Positions 1 to 5,253 of a DNA stretch of 14,225 nt are shown piece after piece. Position numbers and translations under genes: made by a program. The notes under the pieces are model-generated. The model was not told the origin of the DNA, made no database searches, and saw only the letters and a list, made by a program, of their open reading frames with translations. Within the stretch, counting starts at the first letter, position 1. Each line of letters begins with the position of its first letter. Source of the DNA: Oscillospiraceae bacterium (GTDB taxonomy: Bacteria; Bacillota_A; Clostridia; Oscillospirales; Oscillospiraceae). The DNA lies in NCBI GenBank assembly GCA_017415945.1, contig JAFQDR010000018.1:1-14225 (forward strand). The letters run 5' to 3'.

Positions 1-29
1 ACGACTCTGCGAACTTGCAGAGTCGTTTT
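1..29. terminator. Hairpin terminator, probably bidirectional
   Basis: A perfect 10-bp inverted repeat (1-10 with 17-26, arm ACGACTCTGC) with a 6-base loop is followed on the plus strand by TTTTGGTTT. It lies just past the stop codon of the minus-strand phosphatidyltransferase gene at 33, so it probably ends that transcript too. The minus-strand U-tract would fall outside the window. Confidence 0.7.
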
Positions 30-32
30 GGT

Positions 33-548
33 TTAGTTGGAGTTTTTCAGATGGATCATCAGTTCCTCTGCGGAAGCAAGGGCGGTGATCACGCACACCA
101 CGCAGCACACAGGCACCGCATAGGGCTGCAAAATCACATAGGGCACACAGAACACCGACAAGCCCGACAGCTTATTCATATAGGTATGCAGGGATGCCAT
201 CTCCCCTGTTTTCTTGGCGGCAATGCCGTAGGAAAACACACGGATCACAAGGATCAGCGCAACCGCCGCCCAGATTTCGGAGGGCAGACGCGCCCACATA
301 ACGGGGAAAATGCGGATCAGCATAACACCGTAAAACATCAGGTCTGCAATGCTGTCCAGCTTGGCACCGAAGTCACTGACACATCCCGTCAATCGGGCAA
401 CAAAGCCGTCCAGCACATCGGTGACGCCTGTCATGGTGTACACAGCAAAAAACAAAGCCGACAGAGGCTCGATCACCAGCAAGGTCAAGGTACCGATGAT
501 GCGCAGACTTGTAATGAAATTGGGCAGGGTCAAATAGGGATGCTTCAT
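33..548 (-). CDS. CDP-alcohol phosphatidyltransferase family protein
   Basis: This 171-residue integral membrane enzyme should transfer a phosphatidyl group from CDP-diacylglycerol to an alcohol (glycerol 3-phosphate, serine or similar) in phospholipid synthesis. The complete family signature is visible: D44, D47-G48, A51-R52, G61, D65 and D69 in the spacing DG-x2-AR-x8-G-x3-D-x3-D. These residues bind metal and the CDP moiety. Hydrophobic stretches at about 11-40, 70-85, 90-107 and 125-160 fit the usual six-helix fold. The length is typical. The start ATG at 548 follows GAGGAAG at suitable spacing. The acceptor alcohol cannot be read from the motif. PgsA-like and PssA-like roles are both possible, so no gene symbol is given. 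The next gene upstream, the DUF4097 lipoprotein, ends 76 bp away. Confidence 0.9.
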   Translation of the reverse strand: MKHPYLTLPNFITSLRIIGTLTLLVIEPLSALFFAVYTMTGVTDVLDGFVARLTGCVSDFGAKLDSIADLMFYGVMLIRIFPVMWARLPSEIWAAVALILVIRVFSYGIAAKKTGEMASLHTYMNKLSGLSVFCVPYVILQPYAVPVCCVVCVITALASAEELMIHLKNSN

Positions 549-586
549 ATTTCTATGCTTCCTCTTTCGGGGATAATATATGCCAC

Positions 587-615
587 ATTATAAACCCATT
601 ATTCCCCAAAATCCA
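587..615 (-). promoter_or_regulatory. Possible promoter for the phosphatidyltransferase gene
   Basis: On the minus strand a consensus TATAAT (587-592) lies about 40 bp upstream of the start codon. The hexamer 17 bp further upstream, TGGATT, matches the -35 consensus poorly. No terminator is seen after the upstream gene, so the two genes may also be co-transcribed. Confidence 0.3.
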
Positions 616-624
616 GACTGAATT

Positions 625-1371
625 TCATCGGAAATGCAAATTAACAGAGCCAACGCCGCCTTCAATTTCAACGTAGCCTTGACCGTTCCCTCTGCTGTCA
701 TACGCGGAAACCTCCCGACCGTCTACCATGATGCTGCCAAGACCCTTTTCGATTTCGATGCTGTAATTGTCCTCGCCGCCCAGCAGAGTCAGGTTAGATT
801 CTCCCACGCCCAGGGTCAAATCGTTTTCTCCAAGCAGTGCCGCAGTCAGATTCAGCTCCCCAACGCCCATTTCCAGATCAAGGTTCCGCAAGCTGCCGTC
901 GGCAATGATGACAGCACCCGCACCGCCCTCGATGTCGGTTTCCGATGTAGTTTCCAGATAGCCGATCTCCACGGCACCCGCACCTAAGGACAAGTCCAGT
1001 CTTTCGGCACGGAGTTCATCCGCTGTAAGCCTCCCTGCACCGGTGTCGATGCTTACCGACTCAAACACGGTGTCTTCGGGTACATACAGAGTCAGCATGC
1101 CATCGGTATAGTTAACACCCACCTTATTCTTCTGACGAACCGTCAGCACCCCGTTTTGAACGGAAACCGTCAACTGCTTCAGATTGCTCTCCACATGGAA
1201 GGCATCTGCCTCCTCAATTTTCACGTCCGCAGCACTGATATCCATGCGCAAAGCACGCACCTCCCCGCTCACAGGGTAGTCCTTAGGCGCCCCCAGCTTC
1301 ACCTGCTGACCGCATGCGGTCAAAGCGAACAGGCACAGCAGTGCCAGAATGAAAGCAATGTATTTTTTCAT
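625..1371 (-). CDS. DUF4097-type beta-helix lipoprotein
   Basis: This is a predicted surface lipoprotein of 248 residues. The signal peptide MKKYIAFILALLCLFALTAC ends in a clear lipobox (LTAC), so the mature protein should begin at the lipidated cysteine. The body is a run of short beta strands broken by about seven GxG turns (GAG, GAG, GAG, GVG, GVG, GLG, GVG) roughly 20 residues apart. That is the pattern of the DUF4097 putative adhesin family, expected to form a beta-helix. The binding partner is unknown. The ATG at 1371 is chosen because AAGGAG sits 9 bases upstream. An ATG at 1377 is only 3 bases from it and overlaps the TGA of the preceding gene. That overlap suggests translational coupling with the upstream gene. 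DUF4097 assignment is from family knowledge; function is not established. Confidence 0.8.
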   Translation of the reverse strand: MKKYIAFILALLCLFALTACGQQVKLGAPKDYPVSGEVRALRMDISAADVKIEEADAFHVESNLKQLTVSVQNGVLTVRQKNKVGVNYTDGMLTLYVPEDTVFESVSIDTGAGRLTADELRAERLDLSLGAGAVEIGYLETTSETDIEGGAGAVIIADGSLRNLDLEMGVGELNLTAALLGENDLTLGVGESNLTLLGGEDNYSIEIEKGLGSIMVDGREVSAYDSRGNGQGYVEIEGGVGSVNLHFR

Positions 1372-1376
1372 AGCCA

Positions 1377-1844
1377 TCAGCTCCTTGTAATTCTTTCCGC
1401 ATTGGGACAATTCTCCAAATAGCAATCTATAATATTGGGTTCCTTACTCACCAGCAGCACATAGGAGCTGTCCGTGGGAACGATTTCCAACGCAGCCAAA
1501 GGATGCTGCAAGGTCACGGAACTTCGGTCGTAGCCGTCATAATCCTGCGCTTTCGGAAGCTGTGTACGCAGCACTTCTTCCAAGGGCACATTCTTTTCAA
1601 ATCCGCACAGAATCCCCCAAATCCATTGAAAGTCCTCCCGTGCGATCAGTTCGGTCAATTCGTCCCCGCTCATCCACAAATATTCTTGGCGGAATAGCGC
1701 CTCGATATGCTCATCTTTCGGATAGCATTCCCAATCCGCAATCAGCCAGTTATACTGCCGCTGTGCATTGTCCATGGCTGCAAATACATCGCTCATATAT
1801 GTATAATATGGGCGACTATTTTGGTCAATGATTGCGTAAGTCAT
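1377..1844 (-). CDS. Hypothetical protein, acidic and soluble
   Basis: This 155-residue protein is not recognised. It begins MTYAIIDQNSRPYYTYMSDV and is rich in acidic and aromatic residues (for example a segment DFQWIWGIL near the middle). No signal peptide or membrane segment is seen. The ATG at 1844 is preceded by AAAGGAG at 8-base spacing, which rules out the longer GTG-started form at 1868. Its TGA overlaps an in-frame ATG of the DUF4097 lipoprotein gene, and the gene upstream ends 25 bp away, so it sits inside a likely operon. The general look recalls small immunity-type or SMI1-like cytoplasmic proteins, but no motif supports that. Confidence 0.7.
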   Translation of the reverse strand: MTYAIIDQNSRPYYTYMSDVFAAMDNAQRQYNWLIADWECYPKDEHIEALFRQEYLWMSGDELTELIAREDFQWIWGILCGFEKNVPLEEVLRTQLPKAQDYDGYDRSSVTLQHPLAALEIVPTDSSYVLLVSKEPNIIDCYLENCPNAERITRS

Positions 1845-1869
1845 TATGAATTCTCCTTTCTGGTCCACA

Positions 1870-2340
1870 TCAAATATTGTTATGGAAATAGTACAGGGTC
1901 ATGGTCCGGGAATCAAAGAACCACACATCGTAGCAGCCGAACTTGGGATAATCTTTGCTTTCAGCAATATAGAAATAGTCCGAGGAATCAATAACGGAAC
2001 GGTCAAAGGCATAGTTTCTCACAAGGGCATCCTCGGGGTCATTGCTTTTGAAAACAGCTACCCACTCCTCGAAGTTATCAAGGAAGGCGCTGATTGTGTC
2101 CATATCTGCTTCCGAAACGGGAGAAAAAATCGGGTTCTTATCCATTTCCGCAGCAGGGCACAAATAGATTGCAAAGTCCGTATAATCCTGAAATTCTCCA
2201 TGACTGTAAAAGCATTGCTCGGTATATTCTCCCATAGTACCCAATACTTGTTTCTGTTCCGTTTGAAACCAAAACGGGAGCATAAGCATGATAATCAGCA
2301 CAGCTGTGAGCACAATGAGCCTGTTAAATACTCTCTGCAT
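1870..2340 (-). CDS. Hypothetical membrane-anchored protein
   Basis: This 156-residue protein is not recognised. One hydrophobic segment at about residues 8-25 (LIVLTAVLIIMLMLPFWF) without a lipobox suggests an N-terminal membrane anchor or uncleaved signal. The remainder is acidic and aromatic and would lie outside the membrane. The C-terminal part (YDVWFFDSRTMTLYYFH) looks like the last strands of a beta sheet. GAGGAGG lies about 10 bases before the ATG. It is 25 bp upstream of the 155-residue unknown gene and 37 bp downstream of another single-anchor gene, all on the minus strand. Base composition is visibly more A+T-rich than recG or the flippase gene, which may indicate acquired DNA. Confidence 0.65.
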   Translation of the reverse strand: MQRVFNRLIVLTAVLIIMLMLPFWFQTEQKQVLGTMGEYTEQCFYSHGEFQDYTDFAIYLCPAAEMDKNPIFSPVSEADMDTISAFLDNFEEWVAVFKSNDPEDALVRNYAFDRSVIDSSDYFYIAESKDYPKFGCYDVWFFDSRTMTLYYFHNNI

Positions 2341-2377
2341 AACCTCAATACCTCCTCGTGGTTTGATTTCCTCATTT

Positions 2378-2749
2378 TCAGCGCTTCCTTATAGAAACGC
2401 ATCGCCAGCCGCTGCCATCATCCACACATGTGACCATACGCGGCATCCCATCAATCAAAAAAGTATAGTGAACCGTTTTCTCTTTATATTCCGGCGAATT
2501 CCAACTCTCCCGAACTGTCCGGGAGGAAAAATTAACCAGCAAAACAAAAGGCTGATTATATTGGGCATATGGCTCCGCCTGCACAACACTGTCGTATGCC
2601 AATTGATAGGATTCCGTTTTTGTCTCCATATAATACAGGCCAAACGTAAATGCAAGGATCAGCGCAACCATAGCAAAAAAACGCTTTGGATGTGTAGTGA
2701 TTTTCTTGTTATTTAGAGGGATCTTAACCCCAAGCAATTCTATATACAT
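2378..2749 (-). CDS. Hypothetical membrane-anchored protein
   Basis: This 123-residue protein is not recognised. It starts with a short basic cytoplasmic stretch (MYIELLGVKIPLNNKKITTHPKR), followed by one transmembrane segment at about residues 25-41 (FFAMVALILAFTFGLYY), and then an outer domain of about 80 residues ending SGWRCVSIRKR. Two cysteines near the end could form a disulfide. The ATG at 2749 is chosen because GGGGAGG precedes it by 11 bases. The upstream ATG at 2785 has no good ribosome binding site. The topology is the same as in the gene at 1870-2340, and both belong to the same minus-strand cluster. Confidence 0.6.
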   Translation of the reverse strand: MYIELLGVKIPLNNKKITTHPKRFFAMVALILAFTFGLYYMETKTESYQLAYDSVVQAEPYAQYNQPFVLLVNFSSRTVRESWNSPEYKEKTVHYTFLIDGMPRMVTCVDDGSGWRCVSIRKR

Positions 2750-2786
2750 GAACCCACACACCTCCCCATTGTTTGCATTTATCATA

Positions 2787-3074
2787 TCACAGCTCAGCAG
2801 GAAATTTCTTCAACATTCTGTAAAGCTTTGATACGCTCTCAGTAAGTATAGGTATCGAACCCGTCCCCCAATATGTACGATCCAAAAGACGAGGACGAAA
2901 CAGCGTGAACACCTTCTTGATTCGAAAACCGTCAGCAGTATCCCGAAAACCGCTTTTTGTTTTCAGCATGGCAATTGCCTTCTCCGCATTTTCCAAAGAA
3001 CTGTATATCCCGATTTCCTTACGTTCAATATGGTCTGTAAGCATATAGTTGTGCGATACCTTCCGGCAGATCAT
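2787..3074 (-). CDS. Small protein resembling the DUF7336 family
   Basis: This 95-residue soluble protein begins MICRKVSHNYMLTDH. The core (IGIYSSLENAEKAIAMLKTK, then GFRDTADGFRIKKV) recalls, from memory, a widespread small-protein family called DUF7336. Members read roughly 'G-[IV]-YSS-x-E-x-A-x-x-A-I-x-x-L' followed by 'GF-x-D-x-x-DGF-x-I'. Its function is unknown to me. The segment after residue 65 does not follow that pattern. The ATG at 3074 has AGGAG 8 bases upstream, better than the ATG at 3098. It is the first gene of the minus-strand cluster. No convincing promoter was found between it and the repeat at 3119-3171. Confidence 0.6.
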   Translation of the reverse strand: MICRKVSHNYMLTDHIERKEIGIYSSLENAEKAIAMLKTKSGFRDTADGFRIKKVFTLFRPRLLDRTYWGTGSIPILTESVSKLYRMLKKFPAEL

Positions 3075-3118
3075 GTTCAACACTCCTATTCGATGCATTG
3101 AAATTTGACGCTACGTAA

Positions 3119-3171
3119 GCCCCCCTTGCCTAAAGGGGGGATGTCCGAGCTTGTGCGAGGACAGGGGGATA
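3119..3171 (+). repeat. Interspersed hairpin repeat, family A, copy 1
   Basis: The core CCCCCTTGCCTAAAGGGGG forms a 7-bp stem. A second weak stem (TCC-GAGC with GC-GAGGA) and a closing AGGGGGAT follow. Copies with the same plan occur at 3210, 5179, 13671 and 13814. The first nine bases (GCCCCCTTG at 3120-3128) are inverted at the far end of copy 2 (3295-3303), so copies 1 and 2 form one larger inverted structure. Confidence 0.75.
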
Positions 3172-3209
3172 TTTGTTTATCTCCGCACCGCCTTAAATAG
3201 CGTTTTTTG

Positions 3210-3304
3210 AATCCCCCAGTCACGGCATTCGCCGTGCCAGCCCCCTGGAGGTGAATTGGCTGTAAGCCAAGAGAGGCTGGCCTGGGCCATTAGACAAGGG
3301 GGCC
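3210..3304 (-). repeat. Interspersed hairpin repeat, family A, copy 2 (inverted, expanded)
   Basis: Reading on the minus strand, it starts near GGCCCCCTTGTCTAATGG and ends in CTGGGGGATT, with a stem from CACGGC and GCCGTG. Compared with other family A copies it carries about 30 extra bases in the middle (around 3246-3280). It faces copy 1 across about 40 bp, giving a structure with ends GCCCCCTTG/CAAGGGGGC, like a small non-coding mobile element. No transposase is present. Confidence 0.65.
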
Positions 3305-3340
3305 TTTTTCAACCCGTCAATTCCAAGCTTATCGGTATGT

Positions 3341-3709
3341 TTATTTTACCCCACTCTGTTGGGTGTTCTGTTTTACAGTTCTGCAAGAGGCAATCAGCAT
3401 TACGCGAAGAGATGCGCACTTTGAAGAAAGGGTTTTATAGACTTGCTCGTCAATGTAATTCGTCCTGTACAACAGTTCAAGCCAATAGCCCGTTTCATTT
3501 GCCTCTTTTAAAGCAATTTCAAGCTTAGATACAAAATCCTTCTTGCCTTGTGCATACTGTGCTTCGTGGATGTTGGCACCAATGGAAGTTCCGCTGCGCC
3601 CAATCTGGTTAGAGATAATGGATTCTCGATTCGCTTTCAAGCGCTTAACCAAGTTGATGATATCGACAGAAAACTCCATAGAAAGTTCAACAAGCTTGTT
3701 TTCTCTCAT
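3341..3709 (-). CDS. Four helix bundle protein (23S rRNA intervening-sequence family)
   Basis: This 122-residue protein matches the family first seen inside 23S rRNA intervening sequences and related to the Avd accessory protein of diversity-generating retroelements. Diagnostic features are the early helix (ELSMEFSVDIINLVKRL), the segment QIGRSGTSIGANIHEAQ with its conserved R-S-x-x-S-I-x-x-N-I-x-E pattern, and the following KLEIALKEANETGYWLELL helix. The fold is a four-helix bundle that in known members forms pentamers; the cellular role outside retroelements is unclear. The ATG at 3709 has GGAG 8 bases upstream and is preferred to 3733. No rRNA, reverse transcriptase or variable repeat is present in the window, so it is an orphan. 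A near-consensus promoter lies directly upstream. Confidence 0.9.
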   Translation of the reverse strand: MRENKLVELSMEFSVDIINLVKRLKANRESIISNQIGRSGTSIGANIHEAQYAQGKKDFVSKLEIALKEANETGYWLELLYRTNYIDEQVYKTLSSKCASLRVMLIASCRTVKQNTQQSGVK

Positions 3710-3731
3710 ACGCCCAACTCCTTTCCATTTC

Positions 3732-3760
3732 ATTATATTGCAAAAATCGGGTTATTTCAA
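3732..3760 (-). promoter_or_regulatory. Sigma-A-type promoter of the four helix bundle gene
   Basis: On the minus strand TTGAAA (3755-3760) and TATAAT (3732-3737) are separated by exactly 17 bp, and the start codon lies 22 bp downstream of the -10. The first T of the -35 is the last base of the outermost CATCAT anchor of the hairpin array, so the array stops exactly at the promoter. Confidence 0.75.
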
Positions 3761-3926
3761 TGATGCATCGCTGACGCGATATGATGCTTTTCGCTTCGCT
3801 CAAAATGATGTTGCTCCATTCGTCGCAATGATGTGATGTTTGCCAAAAACATTAGCGAAGCGACATCATTCACGGAGTGAACATCATTGGCGAAGCCAAC
3901 ATCATTTGCCGCAAGGCAAACATCAT
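3760..3926. repeat. Symmetric mini-hairpin array, locus 1
   Basis: Four ATGATG anchors (3760, 3781, 3805, 3828) and then four CATCAT anchors (3864, 3882, 3900, 3921) surround a central hairpin (ATGTTT 3836-3841 with AAACAT 3847-3852). Spacers of about 12-18 bp form small stems with different sequences: TTCAC-GGA-GTGAA, TTGGC-GAA-GCCAA, TTTGCC-GCAA-GGCAAA and ATCGC-TGAC-GCGAT. The spacers at 3787-3804, 3811-3827 and 3853-3863 are partly degenerate. The array fills the space between the tRNA-Arg terminator and the promoter of the four helix bundle gene. Confidence 0.8.
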
Positions 3927-3928
3927 TC

Positions 3929-3962
3929 AAAAAAGCCATTTGCTTTCGCAAATGGCTTTTTT
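3929..3962 (-). terminator. Rho-independent terminator of tRNA-Arg
   Basis: On the minus strand a 9-bp stem (GCCATTTGC with GCAAATGGC, 4-base loop) is followed by TTTTTT and preceded by AAAAAA. It starts directly after the encoded CCA end of the tRNA. It touches the last CATCAT anchor of the adjacent array and resembles one long array unit. Confidence 0.9.
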
Positions 3963-3964
3963 GA

Positions 3965-4041
3965 TGGCACGCCCGACAGGATTCGAACCTGCGACCTACA
4001 GAGTCGGAGTCTGTCACTCTATCCAGCTGAGCTACGGGCGC
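3965..4041 (-). tRNA. tRNA-Arg, anticodon CCG
   Basis: A complete cloverleaf is readable on the minus strand. The acceptor stem GCGCCCG pairs with CGGGCGT (one G-U pair). The D arm is GCTC/GAGT. The anticodon stem ACAGA/TCTGT holds the loop CTCCGAC, giving anticodon CCG for CGG codons. The T arm is GCAGG-TTCGAAT-CCTGT. The discriminator is G and CCA is encoded (3965-3967). It has its own promoter and terminator and is divergent from apbE. Confidence 0.97.
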
Positions 4042-4062
4042 ATATGAAATTTGTACCAAAGC

Positions 4063-4091
4063 AGTATAACAAATTTTTTCCCGCTTGTAAA
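4063..4091 (-). promoter_or_regulatory. Promoter of tRNA-Arg
   Basis: On the minus strand TTTACA (4086-4091) and TATACT (4063-4068) are separated by exactly 17 bp. The -10 lies 21 bp upstream of the mature tRNA 5' end, so the leader is short. Confidence 0.85.
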
Positions 4092-4116
4092 GTGTCTTTC
4101 TTCTCGGACTTGAGTA

Positions 4117-4125
4117 TGCTATACT
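4117..4125 (+). promoter_or_regulatory. Extended -10 promoter of apbE
   Basis: TGCTATACT is an extended -10 (TGn plus TATACT). The -35 region at 17-bp spacing is poor (TTTCTT), which is common for extended -10 promoters. The apbE ATG is 41 bp downstream of the -10, and the ribosome binding site AAAGGAA lies between. Confidence 0.5.
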
Positions 4126-4166
4126 GTCATCATACTAAACCATTTCCCCCGCGAAAGGAATCGAAT

Positions 4167-5174
4167 ATGAAGCGCACAACTTTTTTATATAGCATCCTCG
4201 CTCTGTGTCTCCTCCTGTGTCTTACGGGCTGCAGCGAAAAGCCCGTCACCAAGCAGATTTTCGCCATGGACACCTATATGGAGCTGACCGCCTATGGGAA
4301 CAAGGCCGAGGCAGGCCTCACCGATGTCATCCACACCATCAATCAGTATTCCCTGCAGCTGGATCCCGAGGTGGAAAGCAGTGCGGTCTATGCCCTGAAC
4401 CATGCCGAAGGCGGCGAAGTTTCCCTTGACCCCATGATCGCGGATATGCTCACTGTGGCCAAGCAGGTCTGGGAGCAGACCGGCGGCGCACTGGATCTGA
4501 CCGTCTACCCCATTGTCAAGGCATGGGGCTTCATCGACAGTGCCCACACCGTACCCTCTCCGGCGGAAATTGAGCAGCTCAAGTCCGTCCCCTGCTTCGA
4601 AGACGTAAGCATCGACATCCACACCGTCACCATGCCCGCAGGTACCCAAATCAGCTTTGGTGCCATTGCCAAGGGTGCCATGGCAGAGCGCAGCAAGCTG
4701 ATTCTGGCCGATTACGGCATCAAACACGCCTTCCTGTCTCTGGGCGGCAATGTGCAGACCATCGGCACCAAGCCCGACGGCAGCCTGTGGCGCATCGGTG
4801 TTCAGGATCCCAACAACCTCAGCGGGCATTTGGGCATCGTCTCCGTTGGGGAGATGGCCGTGGTCACCAGCGGCAGCTATCAGCGGTACTTTGAGCAGGA
4901 CGGTAAGCTGTACCACCACATCATTGACCCCGCCACCGCTGCACCTGCGGAAAGCGGTCTGCTGTCCGTGACCATCCTGTGCGAAAGCGGCACCATGTCC
5001 GACGCCCTGTCCACCGCCATGTTCATTTTGGGCGAGGAGGCCGCCTTGGAGTATTGGCATACCTATGGAGGCTTTGACATGATCCTCGTCACCGAGTACA
5101 ACCGCGTGGTAGTCGTGGGCGATGTGGAATTTGAAGAAACAACAGACACATACAAATACGAGTATATCAAATAA
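4167..5174 (+). CDS. apbE: FAD:protein FMN transferase (ApbE), lipoprotein
   Basis: ApbE moves FMN from FAD onto a threonine of target proteins such as Rnf/Nqr subunits or other FMN-binding domain proteins outside the membrane. The 335-residue product starts with a signal peptide and lipobox (LTGC, Cys22), so it is anchored on the outer face of the membrane. Family landmarks are MDTYM early on, DLTVYPIVKAWGF, G165-A-I-A-K169-G170, the SLGGNVQTIG strand, WRIGVQDP, H251-I-I-D254-P and the Mg-binding D279-A-L-S-T283. After AKG the usual Asp of the AKGxxxD pattern reads Glu-Arg, a mild variation. The open frame runs upstream across the tRNA, but the ATG at 4167 is chosen for its AAAGGAA site, promoter and signal peptide. 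No flavinylation target gene is visible nearby. recG follows 79 bp downstream. Confidence 0.95.
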   Translation: MKRTTFLYSILALCLLLCLTGCSEKPVTKQIFAMDTYMELTAYGNKAEAGLTDVIHTINQYSLQLDPEVESSAVYALNHAEGGEVSLDPMIADMLTVAKQVWEQTGGALDLTVYPIVKAWGFIDSAHTVPSPAEIEQLKSVPCFEDVSIDIHTVTMPAGTQISFGAIAKGAMAERSKLILADYGIKHAFLSLGGNVQTIGTKPDGSLWRIGVQDPNNLSGHLGIVSVGEMAVVTSGSYQRYFEQDGKLYHHIIDPATAAPAESGLLSVTILCESGTMSDALSTAMFILGEEAALEYWHTYGGFDMILVTEYNRVVVVGDVEFEETTDTYKYEYIK

Positions 5175-5178
5175 TGAG

Positions 5179-5228
5179 AATCCCTCAGTCACGCATTCGC
5201 GTGACAGCTCCCTTTAGGCAAGGGAGCC
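5179..5228 (-). repeat. Interspersed hairpin repeat, family A, copy 3
   Basis: Two perfect stems are present: GTCACGC-ATTC-GCGTGAC and CTCCCTT-TAGGC-AAGGGAG, bounded by AATCCCTCA and GAGCC. It lies in the 79-bp gap between apbE and recG, 25 bp before recG, so it is probably transcribed in an operon mRNA. No U-tract follows the stems, so it is not a classical terminator. Confidence 0.8.
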
Positions 5229-5253
5229 TTATCTGATTTACAGAGGTGATACC

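Noticed and set aside
3341..3709. Avd gene of a diversity-generating retroelement
   Set aside because: There is no reverse transcriptase, template repeat or variable repeat pair in the window. The protein is kept as a general four helix bundle member.
3760..3926. CRISPR-like array of short repeats and variable spacers
   Set aside because: The repeated part is only about 6-7 bp, spacers are 12-18 bp and self-complementary, orientation flips in the middle, and there are no cas genes.
3757..4059. Minus-strand open frame with repeated NDV peptides
   Set aside because: It runs through the tRNA-Arg gene, its terminator and the hairpin array. The NDV repeats are just translated CATCAT anchors spaced by multiples of three on one side.
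3840..4166. N-terminal extension of apbE
   Set aside because: The frame passes through the tRNA antisense. The ATG at 4167 has the ribosome binding site, an upstream promoter and a signal peptide.
4185..5192. Antisense open frame (335 codons) opposite apbE
   Set aside because: It is the mirror of a clear apbE coding region, with His/Gly/Ala-rich low-information protein typical of a shadow frame.
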